Counted from the first letter of the stretch, positions 37,214 through 46,559 are shown. The stretch: DNA of 64,000 nucleotides from Bradyrhizobium iriomotense (GCF_030160715.1 NZ_BSOW01000005.1:124001-188000); one strand, 5' to 3'. The notes: generated from the letters alone by a model not told the origin. Made by a program: numbers and translations.

Positions 37214-37999
37214 TCACGCCGCCTTTTTCTGCCGGGCGCTCGCCACCAGCACGAGCATGAAGGACGCCGCCGTCATCAGCGTCGAGATCGCGGCAATGGT
37301 CGGATCGATCTCGTCGCGGAGCGCGGTGAACATGCGCTTGGTCAGCGGCTGGTACCGGCCACCGGAGATGAACAGCGCGATGACGGTCTCGTCCATCGCC
37401 GAGATGAATGCGAAGATCGCGCCCGCCACCACGCTCGACTTGATCTGCGGCAGTGTCACCGCGAAGAAGCTGCGGAAGCGATTCATGCCGAGGCTGCGCG
37501 CGACCATCTCCTGCGCGGGGTCAAAGCTTTGCAGACCCGCAAGCACGGAGATGACGACGTAAGGCAGGCCCAGCATCACGTTGGCGAGCACGAGGCCCGG
37601 AAGCGTCGCGACCAGACCGACCCTTGCATAGATGAAGAAGATACCGACCGCGGTGATGATGATCGGCACCACCAGCGGCAACAGCAGCGCCATGTGGATC
37701 ATCCGCATGATGCGCAGCTTCGACTGGCTGATCGCGTAAGCGGCGGCGACGCCGAGCGGCGTCGCGATCACGACCGTGAAGGCCGCGACGATCAGCGTCA
37801 CCTGCGTCGCCTGCATCCAGGCGGAATTCGAGAAATATTGCTGGTACCAGCGCAGCGACAGCGAGGGCGGCGGGAAGGTCAGGAAGCGCGCGCTCGAGAA
37901 CGAGATCGGCACGATGATCAACACCGGCAGGATCAGATAGACCAGCACCAGCGCGCAAGCAACGATCAGGGCGATCCGGGCAGGAGAGAGGCTCTTCAT
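37214..37999 (-). CDS. ABC transporter permease, PotC-like
   Basis: A 261-residue permease with six helices; the start at 37999 overlaps the preceding permease stop by ATGA. The EAA loop is MVARSLGMNRFRSFFAVTLPQI. It is the last gene of the operon, followed by a stem-loop terminator. With the PotB-like permease, PotA-like ATPase and PotD-like binding protein it completes an importer for polyamine- or opine-like compounds. Confidence 0.92.
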   Translation of the reverse strand: MKSLSPARIALIVACALVLVYLILPVLIIVPISFSSARFLTFPPPSLSLRWYQQYFSNSAWMQATQVTLIVAAFTVVIATPLGVAAAYAISQSKLRIMRMIHMALLLPLVVPIIITAVGIFFIYARVGLVATLPGLVLANVMLGLPYVVISVLAGLQSFDPAQEMVARSLGMNRFRSFFAVTLPQIKSSVVAGAIFAFISAMDETVIALFISGGRYQPLTKRMFTALRDEIDPTIAAISTLMTAASFMLVLVASARQKKAA

Positions 38000-38865
38000 T
38001 TCTGCCCCAACACGCGATCGAGCGAGATGAAGCGGCTGACGACGAAGAAAATCAGGAGCACGCTGAGCAGAAGGACTACTGCAACCGCGCTCGCCGCACC
38101 GAACTGGTTGTAGAGCTCGACATTGCGGCTCACCAGCATCGACACCATCACCGTGCGACCACCGCCGAGCAGCTCCGGCGTGATGTAGAAGCCGAGGCAC
38201 AGCACGAACACCATGGTCGAGCCGGCGAGCACGCCCGGCAGCGACAACGGCAGGAAGACGCGGAAGAAGGTGAAGGCCGGGCTCGCACCCAGGCTGGCGC
38301 CGGCCTGCATCAGATCGTTCGGAATCTTCTGCATGGTGGCGTAGAGCGGCAGCACCATGAACGGCAAGAGGATGTGCACTGTCGCAACCACCGTGCCGAA
38401 CGTGTTGTGGACGAGTGCAAGCGGCTCGCCGATCACGTCGATATAGCGCAGAAACTGGTTGATCACGCCGGTGCGCTGAAGCAGCGCGAGCCATGCATAG
38501 GCGCGCACCAGCACGCTGGTCCAGAACGGCAGCAGGACCAGCGCCAGGATGACGACGCTCCACGCTTTCGGAACGGCGTTCGCGGCATAGGCCACGGGAT
38601 AGCCGAGCACGAGCGCGAGCACCGTCACGAAGAGGCTGATCTCGAAGGTCAGCGCGAAGCTGCGCCAGTAGATGTCTTCGCTGAGGATCCGGCGATAATG
38701 CTCGAGCGTGAAGCCGTCGTGATAGATCGACTGCCAGGCGAGCCAGCCGACCGGCAGCACGATCAGCAGGAGAATGACGAGCAGCGCTGGCGACACCAGG
38801 GCCAGCATCAGGCCGTCCTCGCGGCGCTGATGTCTTTGCGACGGATCTGGCACGGATGTCGTCAA
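37996..38865 (-). CDS. ABC transporter permease, PotB-like
   Basis: A 289-residue permease with about six membrane helices and an EAA-type loop LMQAGASLGASPAFTFFRVFLP. TTG 38865 has AGAGAGG just upstream and fits better than the in-frame GTG at 38853. It follows the binding-protein gene by 55 bp. Confidence 0.9.
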   Translation of the reverse strand: MTTSVPDPSQRHQRREDGLMLALVSPALLVILLLIVLPVGWLAWQSIYHDGFTLEHYRRILSEDIYWRSFALTFEISLFVTVLALVLGYPVAYAANAVPKAWSVVILALVLLPFWTSVLVRAYAWLALLQRTGVINQFLRYIDVIGEPLALVHNTFGTVVATVHILLPFMVLPLYATMQKIPNDLMQAGASLGASPAFTFFRVFLPLSLPGVLAGSTMVFVLCLGFYITPELLGGGRTVMVSMLVSRNVELYNQFGAASAVAVVLLLSVLLIFFVVSRFISLDRVLGQK

Positions 38866-38920
38866 CGCGGCCTCTCTTGGTTAAATGATCCGGTTCGGCG
38901 ATCGCCGAACCGGCTGCATC

Positions 38921-39982
38921 TTACTTCTGCATGAAGGTCGCCCAGCGCTTCTCGGCCGCCTCGCCCGCCGGCGAGGACCACCAGGCGTAGGACATCAGCG
39001 CCTGTTTCGCGGCGTTCGCTGGCTCGCTCGGCAATTGCGCGGCGCGCTCCGGCTTGATCACGCCGGTGTCGAACGCCTTCGGATTGCCGGGACCGTAGTC
39101 GATGTTCAGCGGCAAATTGGCCTGATGCACGGGATCGACGGCCTCGTTGAGGAACTTCACCGCCGTATCGAGATTCGGCGCACCCTTGAGGATGCACAGC
39201 GAGGTGCTTTGCAGGATGCCCTGGTTGTAGGTGAAGGCGACCTTGGCGCCCTCCTTCGCCACCGCGCTGACGCGGCCGTTCCAGGCCATCTCCATGTCGA
39301 CCTCGCCGTCATTGAGCAGCTGCGCCGACTGCGCGCCCGAGGTCCACCACACCGTGATGTTGGGCTTGATCTCTTCCAGCTTCTTGAAGGCGCGGTCGAC
39401 ATCGAGCGGATAGAGCTTGTCGGGCGCTACGCCGTCGGCCATCAGCGCGGCTTCCAGCGTCGCGATGGGGTGATTGCGCAGCGCGCGGCGGCCGGGGAAC
39501 TTCTTGACGTCCCAGAAATCGGCCCAGCTATTGGGCGCATCCTTCGGGAACGTCTTCTGGCTGAAGGCGAGCACGCTGGAATAGAACTCGTACGACACCG
39601 AGTAAGGATTGCGATAGGCCTCCGGCATCGCCGCGGCATTCGGGATCTTGGAGAAGTCGAGCTTCTCGATCAGTCCCTGCTCGCCACCGCGCAGGCAATA
39701 GCCGGTCGGGGTATCCACCACGTCCCAGATCGGCTTGCCGCTGCCGACCTGCGTCTTGATCGCGGGCCAGGCGTCGGGAATCGAATCCTGGTTGATGGTG
39801 ATGCCGAGTTTCTTGGCGGAGGGATCGAGGATCGCGACCGTCTGGGCCTGCTGATAGGCGCCGCCCTGTGAGACGAAGGTGATCTGCTCGGCGGCGACGG
39901 CCGCCGTGCCAGCCAACCCGAACGCGCCGAACGATGCACCCAAGAGAGCATGTCCAAACCTGAATCCCAGTTTCGTCGTCAT
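38921..39982 (-). CDS. ABC transporter substrate-binding protein, PotD-like
   Basis: A 353-residue periplasmic binding protein. ATG 39982 is preceded by AGGAGGCGAGG, so the longer frame to 40015 is rejected. Signal peptide residues 1-31 (FGLAGTAAVAAEQITF). Binding-lobe features match family 1 polyamine receptors: FVSQGGAYQQAQT, WDVVDTPTGYCL, VWWTSGAQSAQLLNDGEVDMEMAWNG. The gene sits 29 bp after the FAD oxidoreductase gene, linking transport to oxidation of the same compound. Confidence 0.92.
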   Translation of the reverse strand: MTTKLGFRFGHALLGASFGAFGLAGTAAVAAEQITFVSQGGAYQQAQTVAILDPSAKKLGITINQDSIPDAWPAIKTQVGSGKPIWDVVDTPTGYCLRGGEQGLIEKLDFSKIPNAAAMPEAYRNPYSVSYEFYSSVLAFSQKTFPKDAPNSWADFWDVKKFPGRRALRNHPIATLEAALMADGVAPDKLYPLDVDRAFKKLEEIKPNITVWWTSGAQSAQLLNDGEVDMEMAWNGRVSAVAKEGAKVAFTYNQGILQSTSLCILKGAPNLDTAVKFLNEAVDPVHQANLPLNIDYGPGNPKAFDTGVIKPERAAQLPSEPANAAKQALMSYAWWSSPAGEAAEKRWATFMQK

Positions 39983-40011
39983 CCTCGCCTCCTCTGTCGC
40001 CAAAAAGAAAC

Positions 40012-41331
40012 TCACTGCCCGATCGCATCCAGAAACTGGTACCAGCCGGCGACCACGCGCACGGCGGGCTCGCGGAACGCATAGAACGGAATAACCTTGA
40101 GACGGCTCGCATCGAGCAGCCCGACATCGGGCTTTTCGCCGCGGACGAAGGCCGCGAGATAGCGGCCCATCAGGCTCGACATCGCGACACCCGCGCCGTT
40201 ATAGCCCATCGCAAACAGCGTGCGCTCGTCGAGCCGGCCGATATGCGGCACGGAGTCCAACGTCATGCCGACGAGACCCGACCATTTGAACGCGAGCGGC
40301 ACGTCCGAAAGATCGGGGAAGATGCCGACCATCGCCCTGCGCAGCGCATCGAAGGCGGCTTCCGAATCCTGTTTGCCGAAGGCGCCGCGGCCACCAAAGA
40401 TCACGCGGTTGTCGACCATGCGGAACCAGCGCATCATGCGCTTGGTCTCGGTATAGGTGCGCCCCGTCGGCATCAGGGAACCAGCGAGATTGCGCGGCAG
40501 CGGGTCGGTCGCGATGATGGCGCTGCGGAACGGGATCAGCGTGTGCTGCATGTGCCGCGTCGCATCCGTCAGGTCGGAATAGCTATTGGTGGCGATGATC
40601 GCCTGCTTCGCGCGCACCGCGCCTTGCGGCGTCTCCGCGACGATGCAGCCCGGCTCACGCCGGAGCTTCAACACCGGCGTCTCCTGGAAGATGGCGACGC
40701 CGCGGCGCGCCACGCCATCTGCGAGGCCTCGCACATAGTTGAGCGGATGGATGCCGCCCGAGCCGGGATTGAGCACGCCGCCGACGAAGACGTCCGAGCC
40801 GGTTTCCTCGCGCACGCCCCTGGCGTCAAGGATGCGGACCTCCGCATCGCCCATCTCGCGCTTCATCCAGCCGGCTTCGTCGATCGCAGCCTTCAGCGTC
40901 GTCTCGTTATGCGCGGCTTTGACCTGGCCGGTCCGCGTCAACGCCGCGCTGGTGATGCCGAATTCGGAGACCAGCTCCTCGACTATGTCGGCGGATTCAT
41001 GTGCGATCTCGTACATGCGCCGCGCCATGGCGCGGCCATGCGCGGCGTCGATCTCGCGGAACGAAAGGCGGAATTTTGCGGTGATCACACCGCCATTGCG
41101 CCCGCTTGCGCCCCAGCCGGGGCGGTTCGCCTCCAGCACGATCGGCGACAGACCGCTCTTGGCGATGTGGTGCGCTGCGGAGAGGCCCGTGTAGCCTGCG
41201 CCAATGATCACCACATCCGCCTGATGCTCGCCCGACAGGATCGGAAACGCGCGAGCAGGCTCCGCCGTGCTCGCCCATAGCGAGTTGGCGGATGGCTGCG
41301 CGGTCCAATGTCCTGTCATGCGTCCGCTCAT
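40012..41331 (-). CDS. FAD-dependent oxidoreductase (DAO family, PuuB-like)
   Basis: A 439-residue flavoenzyme. ATG 41331 lies 2 bp after the HAD stop; ATG 41319 is an alternative and the frame extends further without support. Motifs: VVIIGAGYTGLSAAHHIAKSG FAD fold (residues about 33-53), WGASGRNGGVI as in gamma-glutamylputrescine oxidases, and a C-terminal FAMGYNGAGVAMSSLMG. It probably oxidises the amine delivered by the co-transcribed ABC importer. It may produce an aldehyde plus ammonia and hydrogen peroxide; substrate unproven. Confidence 0.88.
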   Translation of the reverse strand: MSGRMTGHWTAQPSANSLWASTAEPARAFPILSGEHQADVVIIGAGYTGLSAAHHIAKSGLSPIVLEANRPGWGASGRNGGVITAKFRLSFREIDAAHGRAMARRMYEIAHESADIVEELVSEFGITSAALTRTGQVKAAHNETTLKAAIDEAGWMKREMGDAEVRILDARGVREETGSDVFVGGVLNPGSGGIHPLNYVRGLADGVARRGVAIFQETPVLKLRREPGCIVAETPQGAVRAKQAIIATNSYSDLTDATRHMQHTLIPFRSAIIATDPLPRNLAGSLMPTGRTYTETKRMMRWFRMVDNRVIFGGRGAFGKQDSEAAFDALRRAMVGIFPDLSDVPLAFKWSGLVGMTLDSVPHIGRLDERTLFAMGYNGAGVAMSSLMGRYLAAFVRGEKPDVGLLDASRLKVIPFYAFREPAVRVVAGWYQFLDAIGQ

Positions 41332-41333
41332 GC

Positions 41334-42047
41334 CTAGGCAGCGCCGACCGCGGCGTCGGCAAAGGCCTTCATGGTGGGAAAATGGAAGTCGGGCTTGGTG
41401 AGCGTCGGCACCTCCGGCGTGCCGCCGAAACCGGCGAGACCCTGGCGCCGCTCGATCCAGCACACCTTGTAGCCGAGCTTCCGCGCGATGCCGATGTCGT
41501 GATACTGGCTCTGCGCGACGTGCAGGATGTCCGACTGCTTGTAGCCGAAGGCTGACTGGCGGCCCTTGTTGTAGGCGAAGAATTCCGGATTAGGCTTTGC
41601 AACGCCAGTGTCGTCGGCGCAGACGGTGTCGTCGAAGGGATTGCCGAGCGCATGCGCGTAACAGGAAAGCGCGACGCGATCGGCATTGGTCATCGCGACC
41701 AGGCGGAATCTTGTGCGCAGGCGCTTCAGCGCTTCAACCGAATCCGCGAACGGCGCCCAGCGCAGCACGGCGAGCTGGAACACATCGCAGGACGCATCGT
41801 CGGCCGGCAGCCCCAGCTCCTTGGCGAGATAGCGATAGACGTGGAACATCACCTCGCTCGAGCGCTCCGGGTGTGCATCGCGGCCGCGCTTGTAGGAGGC
41901 GAAGATCTTGTCGTCGCTGAGCTCGGCCGGCGTCTTGCCCGAAATCCTGCGCACCGCGGCGAGCACGCCGGTCTCGAAATCGATCAAGGTGCCTACGACG
42001 TCGAAGGTGAGGACCTTGAAATTGCTGAACGGGGCTTGGGACGACAT
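41334..42047 (-). CDS. HAD hydrolase, 2-haloacid dehalogenase type II-like
   Basis: A 237-residue HAD-superfamily protein. Motif I is LTFDVVGTLID with nucleophile D16; the second acid of DxD is replaced by valine-glycine (D-V-V-G-T), as in 2-haloacid dehalogenases rather than phosphatases. Motif II is VAMTNAD, and the later motif VAKPNPEFF supplies the lysine. It lies between the FAD oxidoreductase and ATPase genes of the operon. Whether it truly dehalogenates is unknown; it may act on a 2-substituted acid. Confidence 0.88.
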   Translation of the reverse strand: MSSQAPFSNFKVLTFDVVGTLIDFETGVLAAVRRISGKTPAELSDDKIFASYKRGRDAHPERSSEVMFHVYRYLAKELGLPADDASCDVFQLAVLRWAPFADSVEALKRLRTRFRLVAMTNADRVALSCYAHALGNPFDDTVCADDTGVAKPNPEFFAYNKGRQSAFGYKQSDILHVAQSQYHDIGIARKLGYKVCWIERRQGLAGFGGTPEVPTLTKPDFHFPTMKAFADAAVGAA

Positions 42048-42083
42048 TTTTGCTTCTTCTCTTTGGTTGGAACAAGGTGGGAG

Positions 42084-43163
42084 CTAGTCCACCCTCGGCA
42101 CGACGATGGTGTCCTCGGGGTGAAGGGTGACGGTGAGATTGCCGCCGACCGGCGGAATTCGGCGATAGGCCTCGTGATAGGTCGGCTGGCGCAGGCTGAG
42201 CGCCGAACCGTCGTCGAGGCTGAGGAAGATGCGCAGGCTTTCGCCCTGGTAGACGATGTCTGTGACGGTGCCGGTCAGCCGGTTGCAGGCCCCATCGCCG
42301 GCGCCGTCGTCGATCAACAGCTTTTCGCTGTGCACGGCGAGCATCAGCGGGTCGCCCGGTGGGATAGTTCGGGCACTGCGCAGCGCGGAATTGCCGAGCG
42401 CGACGCTGCAAGAATCAATGCGGCGGACGGGCAAGAGCGTGGCTTCGCCGATAAAGCTTGCGACGAAGGAATCCGCGGGGTGATCGTGCAGGCGCGCGGG
42501 TTCGTCGATCTGGATCAGCCTGCCGTCCTTCATCACGGCGACGCGGTCGCTCATGGTCAGCGCCTCGCGCTGGTCATGGGTGACGTAGATGATGGTGGCG
42601 CCGATGCGCTTGTGCAGCGTCCGCAGCTCGATCTGCATGGACTCGCGGAGTTGCTTGTCGAGCGCGGAGAGCGGCTCGTCCATCAGGATCAGGCGCGGCT
42701 CGAAGATCATGGCGCGCGCCAGTGCCACGCGCTGGCGCTGGCCGCCGGAGAGCTGCGCGATGCCGCGATGCTCGTAACCGGACAGCCCCACCATCGCGAG
42801 CGCGGCGCGCACCCTGTCGGGCCAGGTCGATTTCGGCAGGCGCCTGGCGCGCAGGGGAAAGGCGACGTTCTCGCCGACGCTCATATGCGGAAACAGTGCG
42901 TAGTTCTGGAAGACCACGCCGATGTCGCGCTTGTGCGGCGGCATGTAGGTGACGTCGCGGCCGCCGAAATGGATCGAGCCGGAGGATGGCAGGATGAAGC
43001 CGCCGAGGATGCCAAGCAGCGTGGTCTTGCCCGAGCCGGACGGGCCGAGCAGTGAGACGAACTCGCCGGCACCGACATTGAGCGACACGTCATCGAGGGC
43101 GCGAACCGCGCCGTAAGCCTTGCTTGCGGACCTGATCTCGACGCTTTCCGCTCGCTTGTCCAA
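42084..43163 (-). CDS. ABC transporter ATP-binding protein, PotA-like
   Basis: A 359-residue ATPase, first gene of the operon. TTG 43163 with GAGGG upstream is preferred to ATG 43211, which lacks a ribosome site. Walker A GPSGSGKTTLLG, signature LSGGQRQRVALARA, Walker B LILMDEPLSALD, H-loop VTHDQRE, and a C-terminal TOBE domain. It energises the importer formed with the PotB/PotC-like permeases and the PotD-like receptor. Confidence 0.92.
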   Translation of the reverse strand: MDKRAESVEIRSASKAYGAVRALDDVSLNVGAGEFVSLLGPSGSGKTTLLGILGGFILPSSGSIHFGGRDVTYMPPHKRDIGVVFQNYALFPHMSVGENVAFPLRARRLPKSTWPDRVRAALAMVGLSGYEHRGIAQLSGGQRQRVALARAMIFEPRLILMDEPLSALDKQLRESMQIELRTLHKRIGATIIYVTHDQREALTMSDRVAVMKDGRLIQIDEPARLHDHPADSFVASFIGEATLLPVRRIDSCSVALGNSALRSARTIPPGDPLMLAVHSEKLLIDDGAGDGACNRLTGTVTDIVYQGESLRIFLSLDDGSALSLRQPTYHEAYRRIPPVGGNLTVTLHPEDTIVVPRVD

Positions 43164-43324
43164 CGATCGACCCTCGTCACGCCCTTGGCGGCGCGCCACA
43201 CTGCACGCCATAAGCTTGTTTTATAGACAGGCCGCAGGATCAGCTTGCGATTGCAGCACCATCAGCGCGCAATCTTCTGACCCCCGAGCCTTGTCTTTAG
43301 CCTGTCATGCCAATGACACCAGAG

Positions 43325-43381
43325 TTGGCAAAACTCGGCAATTGCCAAATTCTTACCGGCGGCATAACATCAGGTTATGCC
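43325..43381. promoter_or_regulatory. LysR-type operator region with two inverted repeats
   Basis: In the divergent region before the GcvA-like gene: TTGGCA (43325-43330) and TGCCAA (43343-43348), overlapping a perfect palindrome GGCAATTGCC (43337-43346). A second perfect 8-bp repeat, GGCATAAC-N5-GTTATGCC (43361-43381), spans the ATG at 43377. These fit autoregulation plus control of the ABC/HAD/DAO operon by the LysR protein. Confidence 0.6.
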
Positions 43382-44315
43382 CGAGCTCCGCCGGATGCTG
43401 CCCTCCAGTAACGCCCTGTTCGTCTTCGACGCAGCAGCGCGCAACGGCAGTTTCACGGCGGCGGCGGCCGAATTGAACGTCACGCAGCCTGCGGTGAGCC
43501 GGATGCTCGGTCAGTTCGAGGAGCATCTCGGCGTTCGCCTGTTCGACCGCAAGGCGGGGCGCGCGGTGCTCACCGAGGAAGGCGAACTCCTGTATCGCCG
43601 CGTACTCGAAGGCTTTCGCAGCATCGAGACCGGACTGATCGAGATCGAGCGGCGCCGCAAGGGCACCGAGACGGTGACGCTGTCCGTCTCTTCCGCCTTC
43701 ACCACGCATTGGCTGATGCCGCGCATCGACAAGCTGCAGCGGCAGTTTCCGCAGGCCGACCTCCGCTTCCAGCTCATCTCCGGCGCGTTGCGGGGACCGG
43801 TCGAGAACGTCGACCTCGGCATGCGCTTTCGCGACCGCGAGGAGCCTTACTCCGGCGGCGCGCTGGTGATGAAGGAAGTCATGCTGCCGGTATGCAGCCC
43901 CACCTATATGAGCGAGGCGGAGCCCGCCGAAGGCAACACCGTCATCCGACTCGCCGAGACGCCGGGCGACTGGGCGGCGGATTATCCAACGTTTCTCACC
44001 AAGCGCCGCGGTCCATCCAAGGCGCTGAGCTTCACCGATTATGCCGTCGTGGTGCAGGCCGCCCTGCTCGGCCAGGGCATCGCGCTCGGCTGGCTGACGG
44101 TTGCCTCGCACTGGCTCCTGACCGGCGCACTGGTGCCGGCGTCCGAGCGGCTCACCACCACGCGCCGCATCTGCGAATTCCTGCCGCCGCGTAACCGGCC
44201 GATGCGCCCGATCGCCGCCGAGATCCGCGACTGGATCATCGCGCAGATGCAAAGCGAGATCGCCGCGATCGACCGGCTCTATCCAAAGCTCGGCGCGATG
44301 GCGGCGTGCTATTGA
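43377..44315 (+). CDS. LysR-family regulator, GcvA-like
   Basis: A 312-residue LTTR. HTH: NALFVFDAAARNGSFTAAAAEL, VTQPAVSRMLGQFEEHLG, LFDRKAGRAVLTEEG (about residues 12-70). The effector domain carries GcvA-family traits (VTLSVSSAFTTHWLMPRI, VDLGMRFRDREEP). ATG 43377 lies inside a palindrome; ATG 43395 is an alternative start. It is divergent from the polyamine-type ABC/oxidase operon and presumably activates it. The 3' end overlaps the lipase gene by 7 bp. Confidence 0.92.
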   Translation: MPELRRMLPSSNALFVFDAAARNGSFTAAAAELNVTQPAVSRMLGQFEEHLGVRLFDRKAGRAVLTEEGELLYRRVLEGFRSIETGLIEIERRRKGTETVTLSVSSAFTTHWLMPRIDKLQRQFPQADLRFQLISGALRGPVENVDLGMRFRDREEPYSGGALVMKEVMLPVCSPTYMSEAEPAEGNTVIRLAETPGDWAADYPTFLTKRRGPSKALSFTDYAVVVQAALLGQGIALGWLTVASHWLLTGALVPASERLTTTRRICEFLPPRNRPMRPIAAEIRDWIIAQMQSEIAAIDRLYPKLGAMAACY

Positions 44316-45214
44316 GCGGGCGTCAGCGCGGCGCAGTAACGATCAGGCAGATGATCGCCGATCCCGGGCGGTAGGGCCACGGTAAGCGCGCCGAGCGTAT
44401 CCCGCCGCGCATTCTGTGAGAAGCCCACGAAGAGACCGCGAAGCTGCTCGCCCAATCCGGCCTCCGCCATCGGCTCGTCCGAACCGAGAGCCGGCGGTGT
44501 CGCGCCGAATTTCGCACCGGAAGCACAGCCGAGATAGCCGCCGACATGGTGAAATCCGAGCAGCGGCGGAGGCACCGTTGGAACGATATCGGCTCCGTGA
44601 ACCAGACGATAGGTGGTCGCCCCGAAAGTGATGTTGTAGGGCGCGACGAAGTCGGCGCGGCCGACGCGCGGACAGCCGAACAGATAGATCTGCGCATTGC
44701 CAATCTGAAGCTCCCGGCGCGCGAGATCTGCCGTGACTACCGCGATGGCGGCGCCCAGGCTGTGTCCGGTGATGAAGATCGGCGAGCCGGCCTTGACTGA
44801 AGCCGCGAGCGCGTCCCTCACATCGTTCCAGACGGCTGCTGCCGCATCGTGGAAACCTTCGTGCACGGCCGCCTGCGGCCGGCCCAGCGTGAAGTCGCTG
44901 ACCCAGTTCAGAAGATGGAGTGGATCAGTACCCGCAAAGGCCACGATGGTCGCATCGCCCTTCCTGACGATGACGCCTCGCGTGTCCGTCATCGGCAGCG
45001 ATGATTTGGCGGGCTTGCTCAGCACCCGGACCTCGGAGAGCTGCAACAGCTTGGAAACGGCGTCGATGGTTGCGGGTACGTGCGTCTCGTAGGCGAGCTG
45101 CGACATCCACATCATCGCGCGCGCGTTACCGAGGTTGAAAGTGCTGGATGTATTGAAGCCGGAGAAGGCGGCCCGATCATATTGTTCGGGCGGACGCTCG
45201 ACCAGGAAGCTCAT
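44309..45214 (-). CDS. Class 3 lipase family protein
   Basis: A 301-residue alpha/beta hydrolase of the fungal-lipase-like class 3 group. The nucleophile motif is ITGHSLGAAIA (about 148-158) with PRVGRADFV and YRLVHGADIVPTVPP supplying the acid region, and HHVGGY downstream as in Rhizomucor-type lipases. No signal peptide is seen at the N-terminus. Expected to hydrolyse acylglycerols or phospholipids. Its stop overlaps the LysR stop convergently. Upstream there is a 9-bp inverted repeat. Confidence 0.9.
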   Translation of the reverse strand: MSFLVERPPEQYDRAAFSGFNTSSTFNLGNARAMMWMSQLAYETHVPATIDAVSKLLQLSEVRVLSKPAKSSLPMTDTRGVIVRKGDATIVAFAGTDPLHLLNWVSDFTLGRPQAAVHEGFHDAAAAVWNDVRDALAASVKAGSPIFITGHSLGAAIAVVTADLARRELQIGNAQIYLFGCPRVGRADFVAPYNITFGATTYRLVHGADIVPTVPPPLLGFHHVGGYLGCASGAKFGATPPALGSDEPMAEAGLGEQLRGLFVGFSQNARRDTLGALTVALPPGIGDHLPDRYCAALTPAQ

Positions 45215-45236
45215 GTTCAGCTCCTTTAAATGGCCT

Positions 45237-45274
45237 GTGGCTGCAATGCGTCAGTCAAAATGCAATGCAGCCAC
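45237..45274. promoter_or_regulatory. Inverted repeat GTGGCTGCA / TGCAGCCAC before lipase gene
   Basis: A perfect 9-bp inverted repeat (45237-45245 and 45266-45274) separated by 20 bp, 22 bp upstream of the lipase ATG. It could be an operator or a leader hairpin; no regulator is adjacent. Confidence 0.4.
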
Positions 45275-45353
45275 TCTGGCACACACAGGAACCAAAGACA
45301 ATCTCTGCGGGCAATGGCACGGGCGCTCTCCAACTTAGGGAGGCCCTGCTGCC

Positions 45354-46544
45354 CTAACGATGCGAGATCGCGCGGATCGCGCCGCGTAGCTCGGCGAGGC
45401 CGCGCAGGCGGCCGATCGCGGTATAACCTGGATTGGTGCGCTTGGTCGCGGCGAGATCATCGAGCATGCGATGGCCGTGGTCGGGGCGGAAGACGATCTG
45501 CTTGTCCGGCGTGCGCCGCGCGTTCTCCTTGAGCAACGCCTTCAGCACGGCGATCATGTCGACGTCACCGTCGAGATGATCGGACTCGTAGAACGACAGA
45601 CCGTCGGCCTCGCGCTTGGTCGCACGCAGATGCGCGAACGCAATGCGCGGGCCGAAGCGCTCCGCCATTGCCGGCAGGTTGTTGTCGGCGCGCACGCCGA
45701 GCGAGCCCGTGCACAGGCAGATGCCGTTGGCCTCCGAGGGCACGGCGTCGAACAGCGCCTGATAGTCGTCGGCCGTCGACGCGACGCGCGGCAGGCCGAA
45801 CAACGGACGCGGCGGATCATCGGGGTGCAGCGTCAGCGACACGCCGAGCTGCTCGGCCACGGGCGCGACACGCGCGAGGAACTCGGCGAGATGCTGTCGC
45901 AGGATCTTTGGTGTGATGTCGCGGTACTGCTCGAGTCGGTCGCGGAATTGCGGAAGGGTCATCGGCTCGGTGGTCGAGCCGGGCAAGGCGCTGGCGATCA
46001 CCATGACGAGATAGTCGATGTCAGCCTGGCTCATCTGCTCGAAGAGTTTCTTCGCGCGCGCCTGCTGCTCAGGTGAGTACTCCTGGAGTGCGGCTGGCCT
46101 CTTCAAAATGTGCAGCTCGAACGCGGCAAAGCGATCCTGATCGAAGCGCATGGCGCGGGCGCCGTTCGGCAACTCCCATTCGAGATCCGTGCGGCACCAG
46201 TCGACCACCGGCATGAAATTGTAGCAGATGATCTTGATGCCGGCGGCAGCGACCGCCTCCAGGCTCGCGATCCATGCCTCGATCGAGCGGGTTGCCTTAG
46301 CCCCGACCCGCTTGACGTCGTCGGGGATCGGGATCGACTCCACGACCGACCAGGTCAGTTGCGAGCGGCCCGGTTGGCCCTTCTCGATGAAGTTCTTGCG
46401 TTCCTCGACGTCCCCACGCGTCCAGGCCTCGCCGATCGGGACCTGATGGAGCGCCGAGACGATGTCCGTCGCGCCGGCCTGCCTGACATCGTCGAGCGAG
46501 ACGGGATCGTCGGGCCCGTACCAGCGCCATCCCTGTAGCATCAT
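45354..46544 (-). CDS. uxuA: Mannonate dehydratase
   Basis: A 396-residue enzyme dehydrating D-mannonate to 2-keto-3-deoxy-D-gluconate. Family features run throughout: QGWRWYGPDDPVSL at the start, ALHQVPIGEAW, CYNFMPVVDWCRTDL, LTLHPDDPPRPLFGLPR with metal-site His, CTGSLGVRADNNLP, FAHLRATKRE, and FRPDHGHRM near the end. Length matches UxuA (about 395). It is the last gene of the hexuronate operon, 15 bp after the idonate-type dehydrogenase. Confidence 0.95.
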   Translation of the reverse strand: MMLQGWRWYGPDDPVSLDDVRQAGATDIVSALHQVPIGEAWTRGDVEERKNFIEKGQPGRSQLTWSVVESIPIPDDVKRVGAKATRSIEAWIASLEAVAAAGIKIICYNFMPVVDWCRTDLEWELPNGARAMRFDQDRFAAFELHILKRPAALQEYSPEQQARAKKLFEQMSQADIDYLVMVIASALPGSTTEPMTLPQFRDRLEQYRDITPKILRQHLAEFLARVAPVAEQLGVSLTLHPDDPPRPLFGLPRVASTADDYQALFDAVPSEANGICLCTGSLGVRADNNLPAMAERFGPRIAFAHLRATKREADGLSFYESDHLDGDVDMIAVLKALLKENARRTPDKQIVFRPDHGHRMLDDLAATKRTNPGYTAIGRLRGLAELRGAIRAISHR

Positions 46545-46559
46545 GACAATTCTCCCGGA

